Part shown: positions 13,737-13,737 of the stretch, piece after piece
How positions within the stretch are numbered: position 1 is the first letter of the stretch
Layout: every line of letters begins with the position of its first letter
Assembly (NCBI GenBank): GCA_949486985.1
Contig: CATBLW010000187.1
Coordinates: 1-13,737, forward strand
Direction of reading: 5' to 3'
DNA: 13,737 nucleotides
Source: Prochlorococcus marinus str. MIT 9215
GTDB lineage: Bacteria; Cyanobacteriota; Cyanobacteriia; PCC-6307; Cyanobiaceae
The notes under the pieces: model-generated
What the model saw: only the letters and a program-made list of their open reading frames with translations
Database searches by the model: none
Told to the model about the DNA's origin: nothing
Translations under genes and position numbers: made by a program

Positions 13737-13737
13737 A

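Noticed and set aside
1..13737. Mobile element, prophage, genomic island or defence system
   Set aside because: No transposase, integrase, toxin-antitoxin, restriction or terminal repeats seen. Gene content is core cyanobacterial, and the only tRNA has no visible duplicated 3' end nearby.

Overview
The window looks like chromosome of a marine picocyanobacterium: Synechococcus, or a higher-GC low-light Prochlorococcus of the MIT9313 type. The evidence is a photosystem II D1 tail (psbA), the PSII extrinsic protein PsbO, a thylakoid-type FtsH3 protease, a cyanobacterial DUF2555 protein and a Ycf20-family protein, all in moderately GC-rich, compact DNA. I see no insertion sequence, prophage, integrase or CRISPR array. 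Almost everything is core metabolism or photosynthesis; the genus call is an inference from gene content.

Layout. The left edge (3-347, +) is the last third of psbA, closed by two tandem hairpins (382-437). A spacer with a 20-bp tandem repeat leads to a cupin-like DUF985 gene (668-1123, +) and to aroC (1194-2282, +). From 2427 to 9900 every gene is on the minus strand. In transcription order these are: a DUF2555 gene overlapping coaBC; psbO with its own terminator; then sat, ftsH3, eda and a histone H1-like basic protein gene. The right part begins with a plus-strand tRNA-Ala(CGC) at 9959-10031. It continues with a small membrane-protein candidate, a 66-aa hypothetical, a structured spacer with two terminators, ycf20 and a type II NAD(P)H dehydrogenase. 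The last gene runs tail-to-tail into minus-strand pyrB with a 58-bp coding overlap.

How the genes relate. PSII assembly and repair is represented three times: D1, PsbO, and FtsH3, whose homologue partners FtsH2 in removing damaged D1. The rest covers chorismate synthesis (aroC), KDPG/KHG aldolase (eda), sulfate activation (sat), coenzyme A synthesis (coaBC), pyrimidine synthesis (pyrB) and quinone reduction (NDH-2).

Most unusual points. (1) The 128-nt spacer before ycf20: a terminator-like hairpin ends only 4 nt before the start codon, and a 19-pair long-range complementarity competes with both terminators, as an attenuator would. (2) A 287-residue protein with a ribbon-helix-helix-like N-terminus and a long Ala/Lys/Ser tail that is visibly expanding through 12- and 15-bp tandem repeats. 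(3) A PsbO precursor carrying a lipobox. (4) The coding overlap between the NDH-2 gene and pyrB. None clearly amounts to a new multi-gene system; the ycf20 leader is the best candidate for undescribed biology.
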